Below, one piece after another: positions 48,045 through 56,925 of a DNA stretch of 64,000 bases. Positions within the stretch are counted from its first letter, which is position 1, and every line of letters begins with the position of its first letter. The notes under the pieces were generated by a model. That model had not been told where the DNA came from. It searched no databases and worked only from the letters and a program-made list of their open reading frames with translations. The stretch spans positions 248,001-312,000 of the forward strand of contig NZ_JAGPXE010000002.1 in assembly GCF_018070075.1 (NCBI RefSeq), given 5' to 3'. Made by a program: the position numbers and the translations under genes. This DNA is from Saccharopolyspora endophytica (lineage in GTDB: Bacteria; Actinomycetota; Actinomycetes; Mycobacteriales; Pseudonocardiaceae).

Positions 48045-48647
48045 TCAGCGGACCGCGGTGAAGCCGGTGAGGGAGGTCAGATCGTGGCGGGAGACCTCGG
48101 AGAAGACGCCGCGCAGCGCTCGCTCGATCCGGTCGATCTTGTCCTCGGAGAGCGCGTTGCTGCGCGTGAGGAACGACGGTTTCGTCCCGCCGTGGCAGGC
48201 GATCAGCAGCCGCCCGCCGGGTCGGGTCACCCGGTGCAGCTCGGCGATGCCCGCGTCGAGGTCCGGCCAGATGGCCACGTTGTTCACCGCGACGACGCGG
48301 TCGAAAACCGCGTCGGGGAAACCGGTGTCGGCGGCGGTGCCCAGCCGCAGGTCGATCCGGCCCGCGTCGATCGCGTCGGAGTGCGGACGGCTCGCGAGAT
48401 CGCGCATCTCCGCCGACGGGTCGACGCCGCAGATCCGCCTCGCGCGAGTCCGCGTCAGGAGGCGGATCAATCCGCCGGGTCCGTAGCCGACTTCGAGGAC
48501 CTCCGCCCCGGCCGGGACGTCGAGGAGGTCGAGCACCTCCTCCTGGCGGTTCGCCCACAGCATGAAGCGCCCGGCCATCCGGCCGCGCGCACCGCGCGGG
48601 AGCGCGAACGGAGATCGGCTCGGTTCACCCAGGCTCCGCGACGTCAT
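48045..48647 (-). CDS. Class I SAM-dependent methyltransferase, downstream of the siderophore operon
   Basis: The 200-residue product has the SAM site EVLEVGYGPGGLIRLL (about 50-65), VDPSAEM, AVNNVAIWPDLDAGIAELHRVTRPGGRLLIACHG (motifs II-III). It is a general small-molecule methyltransferase with a compact C-terminal part. The ATG at 48647 is chosen over the earlier TTG at 48677. It follows the sbnH-like gene by 126 nt on the same strand, so it may or may not be part of that operon. Staphylococcal sbn operons lack such a gene; tailoring of the siderophore is possible but unproven. Confidence 0.8.
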   Translation of the reverse strand: MTSRSLGEPSRSPFALPRGARGRMAGRFMLWANRQEEVLDLLDVPAGAEVLEVGYGPGGLIRLLTRTRARRICGVDPSAEMRDLASRPHSDAIDAGRIDLRLGTAADTGFPDAVFDRVVAVNNVAIWPDLDAGIAELHRVTRPGGRLLIACHGGTKPSFLTRSNALSEDKIDRIERALRGVFSEVSRHDLTSLTGFTAVR

Positions 48648-48773
48648 GGCTGCCAGACCCCACACCTTCCGCTTCAACCCGAGTTGAAGCCCTGCACGGG
48701 AGGTTCAGGGCCAACGGTACCCACGAGCGGTGGGCCCGGCCGGTCGAGCGGGCCAGGCCCGCCGCGCGCGGGA

Positions 48774-49952
48774 TCAGAAGAAGACGTGCTCGGGATGCGG
48801 GTGGCTGAGGAAGTCGTGGTGCGAGATCTCCCAGCCGTAGGCCCCGGCGTGGCTGAAGACCAGCACGTCGCCTGGGCGGATGCGCTCCACCGGCACGTCG
48901 CGGGCGAGGACGTCCTTCGGGGTGCACAGCTCGCCGACCACGGTGACCGGCCCGCTCGCCTCCGGACGCGGCGCCGTCGACTCCCAGCGGTCCACCGGCA
49001 GCACCGCGAACGGGTGGCTGTGCTGCCAGGACGACGGCAGCCGGAACTGGTGGGTCCCACCCCGCACCAGCGCGTACTGCACGCCGTGGTTGCGCTTGAC
49101 GTCCAGCACCTCCACGGCGTAGCTGCCGCATTCGGCGACCAGGTAGCGCCCGCACTCGAAGTCGATCTCCCGGACGTGCGCGGGGAACTCGGCGAGCACC
49201 GACGGCAGGCGCCGGGCGAACGTCGGCCAGTCGAACTGCCGGTCCAGCCGGGCGTAGTCGACGCCGATGCCGCCGCCGACGTTGATCACCTCGCAGCGCA
49301 GCCCGAACTCCCGCTCCCACCGCGACACCGTGCGCCCGTAGTGCGCCAGCAGCTCCAGGTGGGCGTCGGCGGAGAGGTTGTTGGACAGCGAGTGCAGGTG
49401 GAATCCGGCAAGCCGCACACCGGGCAGCTCGCGGGCCGCGGAGACGCAGCCGGGCAGGTCCTGCTCGTCGATGCCGAACTGGGTGGGCTTGCCCGCCATC
49501 GCCAGGGTCGCGGTCGGGAAGGGGCCCGAGAGGTTGACCCGCAGCAGCACCTCCGCCGTCGTGCCCAGCCGGGTCGCCGCGGCCGAAACCCGGTGCAGCT
49601 CCAGCGGGCTCTCCACGTGCAACCGCTGCACGCCCTGCTTGAGCGCCTGCTCGATCTCCGCGGGCGTCTTGGCCGGACCGCCGAAGATCACCGGGACGTC
49701 GGCGCCGACGGCGCGCGCCTTGTCCAGCTCACCGCCCGAGGCGATCTCGAACCCGGCGACCAGCGGAGCCAGCGCCCGCAGCAGCGGATCGGCGCTGTTG
49801 GCCTTCATCGCGTAGAACATCCGGCAGCGGCGCGGCAGGGTGGCCGTGATCGCGCGGACGTGGTCGGTCAGCCGGTCGAGGTCGTAGGCGAACAGGCACA
49901 CCGGGTCGCCGCCGACGCGTTCCCGCACGAGTCCTTCGAGTCGCTCAGTCAT
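48774..49952 (-). CDS. sbnH: PLP-dependent decarboxylase, SbnH-like
   Basis: The 392-residue product is a fold-III (alanine-racemase-like) decarboxylase. The PLP Lys is K50 in MFYAMKANSADPLL, with GFHLHSLSNN, NVGGGIGVDY and GELCTPKDVLA as later conserved blocks. SbnH converts a citryl-L-2,3-diaminopropionyl intermediate by decarboxylation, producing the ethylenediamine unit of staphyloferrin B. Its size matches SbnH of Staphylococcus (about 400). The ATG overlaps the stop of the sbnG-like gene by 4 nt. It is the last of the eight tightly packed genes. Related diaminopimelate or ornithine decarboxylases are the alternative, less likely given the cluster. Confidence 0.85.
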   Translation of the reverse strand: MTERLEGLVRERVGGDPVCLFAYDLDRLTDHVRAITATLPRRCRMFYAMKANSADPLLRALAPLVAGFEIASGGELDKARAVGADVPVIFGGPAKTPAEIEQALKQGVQRLHVESPLELHRVSAAATRLGTTAEVLLRVNLSGPFPTATLAMAGKPTQFGIDEQDLPGCVSAARELPGVRLAGFHLHSLSNNLSADAHLELLAHYGRTVSRWEREFGLRCEVINVGGGIGVDYARLDRQFDWPTFARRLPSVLAEFPAHVREIDFECGRYLVAECGSYAVEVLDVKRNHGVQYALVRGGTHQFRLPSSWQHSHPFAVLPVDRWESTAPRPEASGPVTVVGELCTPKDVLARDVPVERIRPGDVLVFSHAGAYGWEISHHDFLSHPHPEHVFF

Positions 49953-50719
49953 TCCTTCTCCCGGTGTCGGTCGAGGTGGGCGCGCAGCGCGCGGGCGGCC
50001 AGGCCGCGTTCTTCGCCGAGCACGAAGGTGCGCACCCCGGCCGCGCGCCACCGCTCGTGGTCCTCGGGGGTGCGCGGGATCGCGCAGTAGGGCACTCGGT
50101 GGGCGTCGCATTCGGCGTGCACGCGGGCCAGCGCCTCCTGGACCAGCGGATGCCGCGTCTGCCACGCGACGCCGTAGGACTGCGACAGGTCCGCCGCGCC
50201 CTCCAGCACCAGGTCGACGCCGCCACCGGCGAGGATCGACGGCAGCTCGTCGACGCCCTCGGCGTCCTCGATCATCGCGATGACCATGGTCTCCTCGTTG
50301 GCCCGGCGCACGTACTCGGTGAGCTCGATGCGCCCGAAGCCCGGCACCCGGCCCCCGTTGAGGCTGCGCATGCCCTCCGGTGCGTAGCGGGCGGCGCGGA
50401 TCGCCGCGTCCACGTCCGCGCGGCACCGCACGTGCGGCACCACCACGCCCAGCGCACCCGCGTCCAAGGCCTGCAGGATCGCGCCGGGGTCGGCTTCGGG
50501 GACGCGGACGAAGGGGACCAGGTCGACCGCTTCGGCCGCCCGGATGAGGTTCTCCAGCTGCTGCGGGTCGACCAGGGAGTGCTCGGTGTCGAGGATGACG
50601 AAGTCGTAGCCCGCGCACCCGATCATCTCCACCAGCGGCGGTGACGGGATGGAGCAGAACAGCCCGTAGCTCTCGCCGCCCTCGGCGAGCCGGCGCTTGA
50701 CGGTGTTGGGCTTCAGCAC
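49949..50719 (-). CDS. sbnG: HpcH/HpaI-aldolase-fold citrate synthase, SbnG-like
   Basis: The 256-residue product has the HpcH/HpaI aldolase fold: GLFCSIPSPPLVEMIGCAGYDFVILDTEHSLVD, VVVPHVRCRADVDAAIRAARYAPEGMRSLNGGR and MVIAMIEDAEGVDELPSIL. SbnG is a non-canonical citrate synthase that makes citrate from oxaloacetate and acetyl-CoA for the siderophore, bypassing the TCA enzyme. The same fold makes aldolases for aromatic breakdown, so position decides the call. It starts with a GTG that overlaps the end of the sbnF-like gene by 7 nt. Confidence 0.85.
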   Translation of the reverse strand: MLKPNTVKRRLAEGGESYGLFCSIPSPPLVEMIGCAGYDFVILDTEHSLVDPQQLENLIRAAEAVDLVPFVRVPEADPGAILQALDAGALGVVVPHVRCRADVDAAIRAARYAPEGMRSLNGGRVPGFGRIELTEYVRRANEETMVIAMIEDAEGVDELPSILAGGGVDLVLEGAADLSQSYGVAWQTRHPLVQEALARVHAECDAHRVPYCAIPRTPEDHERWRAAGVRTFVLGEERGLAARALRAHLDRHREKE

Positions 50720-52461
50720 CGCTCCACCTCCGCCAGCGGGTTGGGCACGGCGTGCAGCCGCAGCTCGGTGTCCGGGTGCAGCCTGCGGGTGGTCAGCTGC
50801 TCCACCTCGATCGCCGGGGTGAACAGGTCGAACAGCTCGAAGCGCGCCGCCAGCTCGGGGAATCGGCGCTGGTAGGCGCGGATCTCCTCGACCACGACCC
50901 GCCAGAAGTCCTGCTCGGCGAAGCCGTAGTGGTCGGCGAGGAAGAGGGCGAGCTCACCGAGGTTGATGAAGAAGAACGCGTCCAGCAGGAAGTCGGTGAC
51001 CAGGCTCAGCTCGTTGGTCTCGACGAAGGAGTTGCGGTTCTGGTGGTGCGCGGGCGTTCCCGCCAGCTCCGGCGCGGGTTTCGCGAGGTGCTCCCGGGAG
51101 AAGCGCACGCCGTCGTGGAAGTCCTTGAGCACCACGCGTTCCGGCTTCCCGTCGACGTGCACCAGGGCCATGTTCTGCGCGTGCGACTCCAGCGCGACGC
51201 CGTGCGCGCACAGCAGGTGCACCAGCGGCAGGGCGCTGACCCGCACCACCTGGCGCACCCAGTCCTCGACCCCGGTATCGCGCACCCACGCGTCGATCAG
51301 CGGTGTCCCGTCCCGCAGGCAGGCGGTCAGGCCGGTGAACGGGATCGCCCGCTCCCCGGTTCCCAGGTGCGGGTGCAGGCTCTCGCGCCAGATGCACGCG
51401 AGCGCGCCGTAGGTGTCGGCCTGCAGCAGGTCGGCTTCCGGCGTCACCGACACGCCCAGCTCCTCGCCGAGCAGGATCGGCCGCAGCTCGCCGGACAGGT
51501 AGTCGTCGCCGGCGACGACCTCGCGCAGCCAGTCTGTGATGCGCGGGGCGTTGCGCACGGTGTGCGCGGCCAGTCCGCGGCTGGTGGAGGTGTTCACCAT
51601 CGACATCGACAGCTTGAGGTACGGGCGTTCGGGGGCGTCGCGGCAGGTCAGGGTGCGGATCGACTGCTGGGCGAGGAACTCGTGCGGGTCGTCGCCCAGC
51701 GGGATCAGCTCACCGCGGCCGAGCTGCTCGGAGAACGCCCGCGCGATGCGCTCCCGCCACTGCCACGGGTGCACCGGGACCAGCACGTAGTCGTCCGGAT
51801 CGCGGCCGGCGTCCTCGATCCGGCGGTGGAAGTCCTCGACCGCGGTGCCCAGCTGCTCGGTCACGTAGTCGCAGCCGAGGGACGCGGAACCGCTGACCTC
51901 GGTGATGTCGCGGTGCGCCGCCAGCCACAGCGGGCGCAGCGGGTGGGCGAACTCCGGGCCGAAGGCGATGTCGTCGGCGACGTCGAACCCGAGGCGCGAC
52001 TTGTACGTCGGGTGGTAGCGATGCCCGTCGGTGATGGCCGATTCCAGCACGTCGTGGTCCGCAGTGGACGGTGGGTCCTCGCGGAGGTGCTCCGACAGCG
52101 CGTCCTTGAACAGGGTCTCCTCCAGCTCGCGGGCGAAGCCGGGGAGGTGGTCGGGGTCGGCGTCCAGGGACTTGCGGACCTCCGAGAGGAACCGCGTGAC
52201 CGACTCGGCCTCGACGCCGTCGCGCAGCACCGGCGAGGTCAGCCCGACCCGGCCGAACCCGAACCGGCGCACCGCGCTGAAGGAGTAGCGGACGGGTTGG
52301 CCGTCGTGGTCGACGCCGGTGACGACGTGCTCGTCGCCCTCCCGGTCGGTGCGCACAGCGCCTTCGTAGAGCAGGGATTCGACCAGCTGCCGGAACACGC
52401 GGCGTCGCACGTCCGCGGCGCGGGGGTCGCTCAGCGCTGCCTGCACGAGCTCGGCGGTCAT
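50713..52461 (-). CDS. sbnF: NIS siderophore synthetase, SbnF-like (IucA/IucC)
   Basis: The 582-residue product is an ATP-dependent NIS synthetase with HPTYKSRLGFD (150-160), PVHPWQWRERIARAF, LTCRDAPERPYLKLSMSMVNTSTSRGL and, in the C-terminal domain, HAQNMALVHVDG and LKDFHDGVRFS. In staphyloferrin B synthesis SbnF joins a citrate-type carboxylate to L-2,3-diaminopropionate or its product. Its length matches SbnF (about 590). It overlaps both neighbours (ATGA with the sbnE-like gene). Which of the three condensations it catalyses is inferred from order only. Confidence 0.88.
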   Translation of the reverse strand: MTAELVQAALSDPRAADVRRRVFRQLVESLLYEGAVRTDREGDEHVVTGVDHDGQPVRYSFSAVRRFGFGRVGLTSPVLRDGVEAESVTRFLSEVRKSLDADPDHLPGFARELEETLFKDALSEHLREDPPSTADHDVLESAITDGHRYHPTYKSRLGFDVADDIAFGPEFAHPLRPLWLAAHRDITEVSGSASLGCDYVTEQLGTAVEDFHRRIEDAGRDPDDYVLVPVHPWQWRERIARAFSEQLGRGELIPLGDDPHEFLAQQSIRTLTCRDAPERPYLKLSMSMVNTSTSRGLAAHTVRNAPRITDWLREVVAGDDYLSGELRPILLGEELGVSVTPEADLLQADTYGALACIWRESLHPHLGTGERAIPFTGLTACLRDGTPLIDAWVRDTGVEDWVRQVVRVSALPLVHLLCAHGVALESHAQNMALVHVDGKPERVVLKDFHDGVRFSREHLAKPAPELAGTPAHHQNRNSFVETNELSLVTDFLLDAFFFINLGELALFLADHYGFAEQDFWRVVVEEIRAYQRRFPELAARFELFDLFTPAIEVEQLTTRRLHPDTELRLHAVPNPLAEVERC

Positions 52462-54050
52462 CGGCTCACCTCGTGAATCGGGTTGGGGATGTCGACGTAG
52501 AGCGGGTTCTCACCGCGCTCGGCGAACCGGCTGAGCAGGTTCGCCTTGGCGGGCAGTGTCGGCGCCTCGCGCAGTTCGGCCGCGTAGCGCCCGGGGACGC
52601 CGCGCAGGAACTCGCGCACGACCTGCCACAGCACCCGCTCACCGGCGGGTGTGCACCGGCCGAGCACCGCGACCACGTGCCCGAGGTGGTTGGTGACCAG
52701 GTGGTACCGCAACCGGTGCCACGCTTCGGCGTCGTCGTAGAGCACCGGGCTGGTCGGGGGCAGGATCCCGTCCGGGACGCGATCGCGGTCGGCGCTGGTG
52801 CCTTCCATGTCGCGCACGTAGAACCGGCTGGGCCACCCCTCTTCGGTGTGCAGCAGGCTGTTCTGCACGTGGGCTTCGAAGCCGATGCCGTCGTCGGTGA
52901 ACACCGCCAGCAGCGGTCCCAGCGAGATCCGCAGGTAGCGGCGCAGCCACTCGGCGACGTGCTCGGCGGTCAGCGGGCCCGCCTGCTCGACGAGGTCCAC
53001 GAGCGCCGGACGCCCGTCGACCCGGTCCTCCAGCAGCGCCGCGAGCACGCGCGGCGCGATGTCGGTGCCCGCGAACGGGTTCCGGCGGAACAGCACGGCG
53101 AAGTCCGCCGCCAGGTCGCCGACCGCCGCCGGGTCGAGGGTGCGGTACCCGGTCTCCGGCAGTACCTCGAACCCCTCGTGATCCCAGTGCTTCTCGAGCG
53201 CCGCCACCAAGCGCCCGGCGTCGGCGGCGCGGTGCAGGTGCTCGACGGGGTTGTTGCGCACGAAGTTGGTGATGCGCACGTGCAGCGGCAGCTTCCACGC
53301 GGTCGGGAACCCGGGGTCGCAGACGGTGCGCACCGAGGACGTCGCGTACACCCGCGCTCCCACCGGGCCCAGCGGGGTCAGCCGCCCCGCCTCGATCAGC
53401 TCCTGCACCCGGGGCTGTTCCCGCAGGTAGCGGTCCTGCCACGGGTGCACGGGGAGGACCGAGAGGTCCTCCTGCGGGAGCCACGGCCCGTCGCCGACCC
53501 GCTCCTCGACCAGCAGCTCGGGCGCGGCGGCCCAGTGGTGCAGCGGGAACGACGCGCCGAGCTCCGGGGCGTAGCGCTCCAGGTCCTCGTCGCTGATCCC
53601 CTCCGCGCTCTTGGGCGTCGGGTGGAACGGGTGCCCCAGCAGCAGCGACTGCTCCGCCTGCCGGGTGATCTCCGCCGGACCGGTCGCGCTCGCGAACGCG
53701 GGCCGGTCCAGGTAGCGCGCCGTCCGGGCGACGCTGTTGGCGACCTGGCGCCGGAAGCGCTCCACCGCTTCCTGCGGTGCCGTCGCGCAGCGCCCGGCCA
53801 GCTCGTCGGCCACCAGCGCCACGAACTCCTCGTGCTCCAGCACGACCCCGTCCCGCGACACCTCCGCCCCGTAGACGTGGTGCCCGATCTCGGACCGGTG
53901 CCGGACCTCCGCGCACACGCTGCTCGGACGCCCGGACCCGGTGCGCAGCGGGATCCGCACCGAGCCGGCGCCGAACTCGCCGCCGACTTCCCTGACCAGC
54001 GCGTTCAGCAGCCGTTGCCGGGCCGCCGCACGTGCCACAACGTCGTTCAC
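52458..54050 (-). CDS. sbnE: NIS siderophore synthetase, SbnE-like (IucA/IucC)
   Basis: The 530-residue product shows FHPTPKSAEGISDEDLERYAPELG (about 142-165), VHPWQDRYLREQP, WKLPLHVRITNFVRNNPVEH and AHVQNSLLHTEEGWPSRFYVRDMEGTS. These are the ATP- and carboxylate-binding blocks of IucA/IucC enzymes. In S. aureus SbnE condenses citrate with L-2,3-diaminopropionate as the first step. It is somewhat shorter than SbnE (about 580). It starts at a GTG overlapping the stop of the exporter gene (GTGA). Family membership is certain; the exact step is inferred from position. Confidence 0.88.
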   Translation of the reverse strand: MNDVVARAAARQRLLNALVREVGGEFGAGSVRIPLRTGSGRPSSVCAEVRHRSEIGHHVYGAEVSRDGVVLEHEEFVALVADELAGRCATAPQEAVERFRRQVANSVARTARYLDRPAFASATGPAEITRQAEQSLLLGHPFHPTPKSAEGISDEDLERYAPELGASFPLHHWAAAPELLVEERVGDGPWLPQEDLSVLPVHPWQDRYLREQPRVQELIEAGRLTPLGPVGARVYATSSVRTVCDPGFPTAWKLPLHVRITNFVRNNPVEHLHRAADAGRLVAALEKHWDHEGFEVLPETGYRTLDPAAVGDLAADFAVLFRRNPFAGTDIAPRVLAALLEDRVDGRPALVDLVEQAGPLTAEHVAEWLRRYLRISLGPLLAVFTDDGIGFEAHVQNSLLHTEEGWPSRFYVRDMEGTSADRDRVPDGILPPTSPVLYDDAEAWHRLRYHLVTNHLGHVVAVLGRCTPAGERVLWQVVREFLRGVPGRYAAELREAPTLPAKANLLSRFAERGENPLYVDIPNPIHEVSR

Positions 54051-55273
54051 CGCAACACCTTCTCGTGAGTCTCAACCGGGGCGGAGGTGCCGGTGACGAC
54101 CTCCGCCTCCTTCGTTCGGCCGGCCATCGCCAGCAGTGCGGCGACGCCCAGCAGCGCGCCGATGAGGGAGAACACCGCCGCCGGTGGCAGCAGGACCGCC
54201 AGGACGGCGCCCGCCAGCGGGCCGAAGACCTGACCGAGGTCGAGCACCCCGGTGCTGAACCCGAACGCCGTGCCCGAACCGCGCTCCGGCACGTGGTGGG
54301 CGTTGACGTGCAGCACCGACTGCACGAGCGCCGCGAAGCAGAAGCCCTGCACGATCCGCAGCGGGATCAAAGCCTCCACGCTCACCAGGCCCTGCAGCGC
54401 CACCGCGAGCGCGCAGCAGGCCGCCGCCACGGCGAACCCCAGCTGCGCGGGCCTGCGGTCGTTGCGGCGGCCCCACCAGGGACTGCCCGCGCACGACGCC
54501 GCCCAGGTCAGCGCTTGCAGAGCGCCGACCCACACCGTCGCGGTGGCCATCGACCCGGACATCCGCTCGACCTGCGGTGCGAAGACCACCACCAGCGCGT
54601 AGATCGCGGCCTGCGCCGCGAAACCGGCCAGCAGCATCAGGCGGCTCTCCCTGCGCCTGAGCAGGAGACCGGCGATGGCGCGCGGCGAATGGCGTTCCCG
54701 CGCCTGCGCCGGTGGTTCGGTCAGCGAGCACGCGGCCAGCACGCTCGAGAGCACGAGCATCCCCGCCACCGCCGCGAACAACGGCCCGAACCCGATCTCG
54801 GTGGCCAGCAGGCCGCCCACCAGCGGACCCAGCAGCGAACCCGCCGCGGTGGCGCCGAAGAGCATCCCGAGCGCGCGCCCGCGGCGGTCGGTCGAGGCCG
54901 CCGCGGTCGCGTAGGAGGCGGTCGCGCTGACCACGCCGCCGCACGCTCCCTGCAGCAACCGGCAGGCCAGGAACTCCTCCGGTGTGCTCGCCAGCGCCAT
55001 CAGCGCGATCGCCAGGCCCAGCCCCGCGTGGGCGCGCACCACCATCGCCTTGCGGCCGAACCGGTCGCCGACCCAACCCCACAACGGCCCGCTGACCAGC
55101 TGGACCACCGCTGGAGCCGCCACCGAAACCGCCGTCCACCACGGGATCTCGGCTCGGGGCGTGCCGAGCCCGGCCAGGTAGAACGGCAGCAGCGGGACGA
55201 CGATCGTCAGTCCCGCGGTCGCCGCGAACTGCCCCAGGCACAGCACGGGATAGGTCCTGCCCGGCGAGAACAT
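54047..55273 (-). CDS. sbnD: MFS siderophore exporter, SbnD-like
   Basis: The 408-residue protein has 12 membrane helices with GPLWGWVGDRFGRKAMVVRAHAGLGLAIALMALA (loop 2-3 motif) and LLQGACGGVVSATASYATAAA (helix 4-5). It is a 12-helix efflux MFS like SbnD, which exports staphyloferrin B. It starts at an ATG overlapping the sbnC-like stop (TGATG) and lies between two NIS synthetase genes, exactly as in Staphylococcus. The export role follows from position. Confidence 0.87.
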   Translation of the reverse strand: MFSPGRTYPVLCLGQFAATAGLTIVVPLLPFYLAGLGTPRAEIPWWTAVSVAAPAVVQLVSGPLWGWVGDRFGRKAMVVRAHAGLGLAIALMALASTPEEFLACRLLQGACGGVVSATASYATAAASTDRRGRALGMLFGATAAGSLLGPLVGGLLATEIGFGPLFAAVAGMLVLSSVLAACSLTEPPAQARERHSPRAIAGLLLRRRESRLMLLAGFAAQAAIYALVVVFAPQVERMSGSMATATVWVGALQALTWAASCAGSPWWGRRNDRRPAQLGFAVAAACCALAVALQGLVSVEALIPLRIVQGFCFAALVQSVLHVNAHHVPERGSGTAFGFSTGVLDLGQVFGPLAGAVLAVLLPPAAVFSLIGALLGVAALLAMAGRTKEAEVVTGTSAPVETHEKVLR

Positions 55274-56925
55274 CACGCCCTCAACCCCCCGACGAGCGGA
55301 TTCGGCACCGACCCGACACCGGCGGGCATGCTCACACCGCTGGAGCTGCCCTGCCGCAGCAGCGGCTCCAGCACCCGGCGGCTGGGCCAGGAGTCGGCTC
55401 CCAGCAGGCACTTCAGCAGCACCTCGCGCACCTCGGCGGGCTGCGAGGGCAGGAGCTCCCGCACCGCCTGGTGCAGCTGCGCCCACAGCTCGCGCTCGTC
55501 CACGCCGAAGTGACGGCGCAGGGCGTCGGCGATGCCGTAGAGGTTGACCTGGAACCCGAGGGTCTGCAGGTAGCCGACCAGCGATTCCGCCGAGTCGAGC
55601 CGGAGCGACTGCGGCGCACCGGGTTTGATGACGTACTGCGGATCCGGCGTGCCGGCCGCGCGCATCCACTCCGGGAACAGTCGCAGCGTGTCGTGATCGC
55701 GCAGCACGAACTGCTCCACGCGTCCCTCTTCCAGCCGCACCACCACGTTCTGGCCGTGCAGCTCCGGCAGCACCCCGCGGCTCAGGAAGCCGAACGCGAC
55801 CTCGCAGAACGAGCGCGCCAGGTCGGCGAAGAACCGGACCGGGTCGAACCGCTCGGAGATCGCCGGTGCCAGCACGTCCCACTCGTGCGCGGCCAGCGCC
55901 GCCATCGGCAGCACCAAGCCGTCGAGCTCCGGGTAGATCCGGACCTGCGCGGCGAGCTGCCCCGGCCGATCGCCGAACGCGTCGTCTGGGTCGTGCCACC
56001 CGGCCCAGACCCGCTCGTCGCACAGCGCCACCCGTTCGCCCAGCGCCGGAACCCGGTCGAGCAGATCGGCCATGCAGCGCTGGGCCCGCTCGGCGTTGGC
56101 CAGGTAGCGAGGCGGCAGCAGCCGCGTCGCGCCCAGCGTGGCCACTCCGAGCGGGAGCTTGACGTGCCGGTCGGTCTCGGGTTCGGAGACCAGGGTGCGC
56201 AGCGAGGAGGTGGGGTGGAAACCGCCGAGCCCGCGAGCCAGCGGAACCACCGCCCCCTCCGCCATCTCCGCGCCGAAGGACTCCGCCAGGACGTGCTGGA
56301 ACTGCCACGGGTGCACCGGGATCGGCTGGTAGTCCTCCCCGGCCTCGTCGAGCACCCGCTGCTCGGTGGGGGAGAGGACCAGCTCGGCGAGGTGGTGCGA
56401 GAGCGGGTCGGCGCCGTGGACGAGGCGGTCGCGGCGCACCGCCACCCAGTCCAGCCCCCACGGCTCACCGCGCATCGGGCCGTACCGCTCGACCTCCTCC
56501 GCGTGCCATCCCGCCGCCGCCCGGGAGGTGGGGTGGAACGGGCGGTTGCGCGTCGCCGCCAACCGCTCACCGGCCAGCAGCCGGCCGTCCCGCGGAGTCA
56601 GGTCGAGGGATGCGCGCTGCTCGCGCAGCACCTCGGCGTGCTCCACCGCGGCCCGCAGGTCCGCGGCCACCTCGGACGAGTCCTCGCTCACCAGCGAGAG
56701 GAGCTCGGCCGGTGTCAGCGACCGCGTCCCCTCGAACAGGACCGGGCCGCCGGCGTGGCGATGGCGTTGCAGCGCGCCGCCGGAGACGATCCGGAAGCGC
56801 ACCGCGCCGGCCGCCAGCGTGATCCGGCCCCAGCCCGGTGGCTCCTCGGTGAGCTCGACGAGCTCCTCCTGCAGCAGCACGTCGATGAGGTCCCGCATGA
56901 CCAGCTCGGCCGATCCGACCTGCAT
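55273..56925 (-). CDS. sbnC: NIS siderophore synthetase, SbnC-like (IucA/IucC)
   Basis: The 550-residue product is the most divergent of the three NIS synthetases, with FHPTSRAAAGWHAEEVERYGP (about 130-150), PVHPWQFQHVLAESFGAEM, HPTSSLRTL, HVKLPLGVATLGATRLLPPRY and LHGQNVVVRLEEGRV. The HPxxK block reads HPTSR, a Lys-to-Arg change against its two paralogues here. SbnC in Staphylococcus performs the last condensation with 2-oxoglutarate. The ATG overlaps the stop of the sbnB-like gene by one base. Confidence 0.87.
   Translation of the reverse strand: MQVGSAELVMRDLIDVLLQEELVELTEEPPGWGRITLAAGAVRFRIVSGGALQRHRHAGGPVLFEGTRSLTPAELLSLVSEDSSEVAADLRAAVEHAEVLREQRASLDLTPRDGRLLAGERLAATRNRPFHPTSRAAAGWHAEEVERYGPMRGEPWGLDWVAVRRDRLVHGADPLSHHLAELVLSPTEQRVLDEAGEDYQPIPVHPWQFQHVLAESFGAEMAEGAVVPLARGLGGFHPTSSLRTLVSEPETDRHVKLPLGVATLGATRLLPPRYLANAERAQRCMADLLDRVPALGERVALCDERVWAGWHDPDDAFGDRPGQLAAQVRIYPELDGLVLPMAALAAHEWDVLAPAISERFDPVRFFADLARSFCEVAFGFLSRGVLPELHGQNVVVRLEEGRVEQFVLRDHDTLRLFPEWMRAAGTPDPQYVIKPGAPQSLRLDSAESLVGYLQTLGFQVNLYGIADALRRHFGVDERELWAQLHQAVRELLPSQPAEVREVLLKCLLGADSWPSRRVLEPLLRQGSSSGVSMPAGVGSVPNPLVGGLRA

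Noticed and set aside
46422..50090. A plus-strand open frame of 1222 codons
   Set aside because: It lies opposite the sulfatase, methyltransferase and sbnH-like genes and has the Arg/Gly/Ala/His-rich composition of an antisense frame in GC-rich DNA.
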